Of a stretch of 64,000 bases of DNA, positions 63,490 through 64,000 are shown in pieces (position 1 is the first letter of the stretch; every line of letters begins with the position of its first letter). The notes below the pieces were generated by a model. It saw only the letters and a list, made by a program, of their open reading frames with translations, was not told where the DNA came from and ran no database searches. This stretch comes from Mycobacterium kiyosense (lineage in GTDB: Bacteria > Actinomycetota > Actinomycetes > Mycobacteriales > Mycobacteriaceae), in NCBI GenBank assembly GCA_021654635.1, contig AP025179.1, positions 1,736,001 to 1,800,000 on the forward strand. The letters are read 5' to 3'. A program made the position numbers and the translations under genes.

Positions 63490-63541
63490 GGGCTGGCGAC
63501 CCAAGGTGAGCCGCGTCGTCGCGGTACGGCACGATGGTCGG

Positions 63542-64000
63542 GTGCCCGAAACCGGCCCCGAAACCGATGCTGTAGAGGCCGATCCCGACCTGCTGATCGA
63601 CTTCCGAAACGTCGCGCTGCGCCGCGGCGGGCGCACCCTGGTCGGGCCCTTGGACTGGGCCGTCGAACTCGACGAACGCTGGGTCATCATCGGCCCCAAC
63701 GGCGCCGGCAAGACGTCGCTGCTGCGCATCGCGGCGGCCACCGAGCACCCGTCCAGTGGCATCGCGTTCGTGCTGGGGGAGCGGCTGGGCCGGGTCGACG
63801 TCAGCGAACTGCGCGCCCGGATCGGCCTGAGCTCCTCGGCCCTGGCCCAGCGCATCCCCAGCGACGAGGTGGTGCGCGACCTCGTCGTCTCGGCCGGTTA
63901 TTCGGTGCTGGGCCGCTGGCGCGAGCGCTACGACGACGTCGACTACCAGCGCGCGCTGGACATGCTGGAGAGCCTCGGTGCCGAGCACCTGGCCGACCGC
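63542..64000 (+). CDS. ABC transporter ATP-binding protein (Rv3041c-like), 3' truncated
   Basis: The first 153 codons are visible: LLIDFRNVALRRGGRTLVGP, Walker A GPNGAGKTSLLRIAAATEHP, and IGLSSSALAQRIPSDEVVRD with the Q-loop region. The rest lies beyond the window edge. GTG at 63542 is the expected start; an in-frame GTG at 63506 is possible. In M. tuberculosis this gene directly follows serB2; here the hyc operon lies between them. Confidence 0.9.
   Translation, partial: MPETGPETDAVEADPDLLIDFRNVALRRGGRTLVGPLDWAVELDERWVIIGPNGAGKTSLLRIAAATEHPSSGIAFVLGERLGRVDVSELRARIGLSSSALAQRIPSDEVVRDLVVSAGYSVLGRWRERYDDVDYQRALDMLESLGAEHLADR

Overview
The window is a high-GC, gene-dense mycobacterial chromosome segment. 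From about 17.3 kb onward the gene order follows the M. tuberculosis block Rv3065-Rv3041c, read in the inverted direction: mmr, cstA, ligB, fadE22, cyp136, TetR, SDR, dinB2, TetR, FMN reductase, nrdH-nrdI-nrdE, TetR, Baeyer-Villiger-type monooxygenase, nrdF2, DUF3349, adhC, fecB, ctaD, serB2, then an ABC ATPase cut by the window edge. Several genes, to my knowledge absent from M. tuberculosis, point to a non-tuberculous mycobacterium: an MspA-family porin, the RNA-polymerase-recycling ATPase HelR, and an NrdE intein.

Region by region. 1-11 kb is eroded accessory DNA. It has an ISL3-family insertion sequence with an intact 8-bp target duplication inside a cobW-like remnant, a frameshifted Rv2525c-like gene, a frameshifted DUF732 gene, cbiZ, small secreted proteins, and terD-type remnants beside a CitE-like aldolase gene. 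12-17.3 kb carries glycogen phosphorylase and HelR. 17.3-25.6 kb carries mmr, a DoxX-like protein, an SDR, the porin, a nitroreductase, an Hsp70-like gene broken by several frameshifts, and cstA. 25.7-36.5 kb is lipid and redox metabolism: ligB, an SDR, fadE22, a DUF35/thiolase divergent pair, two tiny lipoproteins, a stand-alone LeuA regulatory-domain protein behind a leucine-type leader peptide and hairpins, and cyp136 with its TetR. 36.5-49.4 kb is DNA and nucleotide metabolism: dinB2 and the class Ib ribonucleotide reductase genes nrdHIE and nrdF2, under matching NrdR-like boxes. 49.4-56 kb holds adhC, fecB, ctaD and serB2. 56.1-63.5 kb is the Rv0081-Rv0087 (hyc) operon, placed here between serB2 and the Rv3041c orthologue.

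The most informative observations follow. (1) A complete LAGLIDADG intein interrupts NrdE. (2) A leader peptide with tandem rare leucine codons and competing hairpins precedes the isolated LeuA-like allosteric domain. (3) The hyc large subunit lacks all nickel-ligand cysteines, so the complex is probably not a hydrogenase. (4) About ten frameshifts are all explained by one extra unit of a short mono- or dinucleotide run. Two lie in nrdE, which should be essential, so many apparent pseudogenes may be sequencing errors. (5) Four clean palindromic operators sit next to TetR or ArsR genes.

All gene assignments rest on reading protein motifs and remembered family features; no database search was run.
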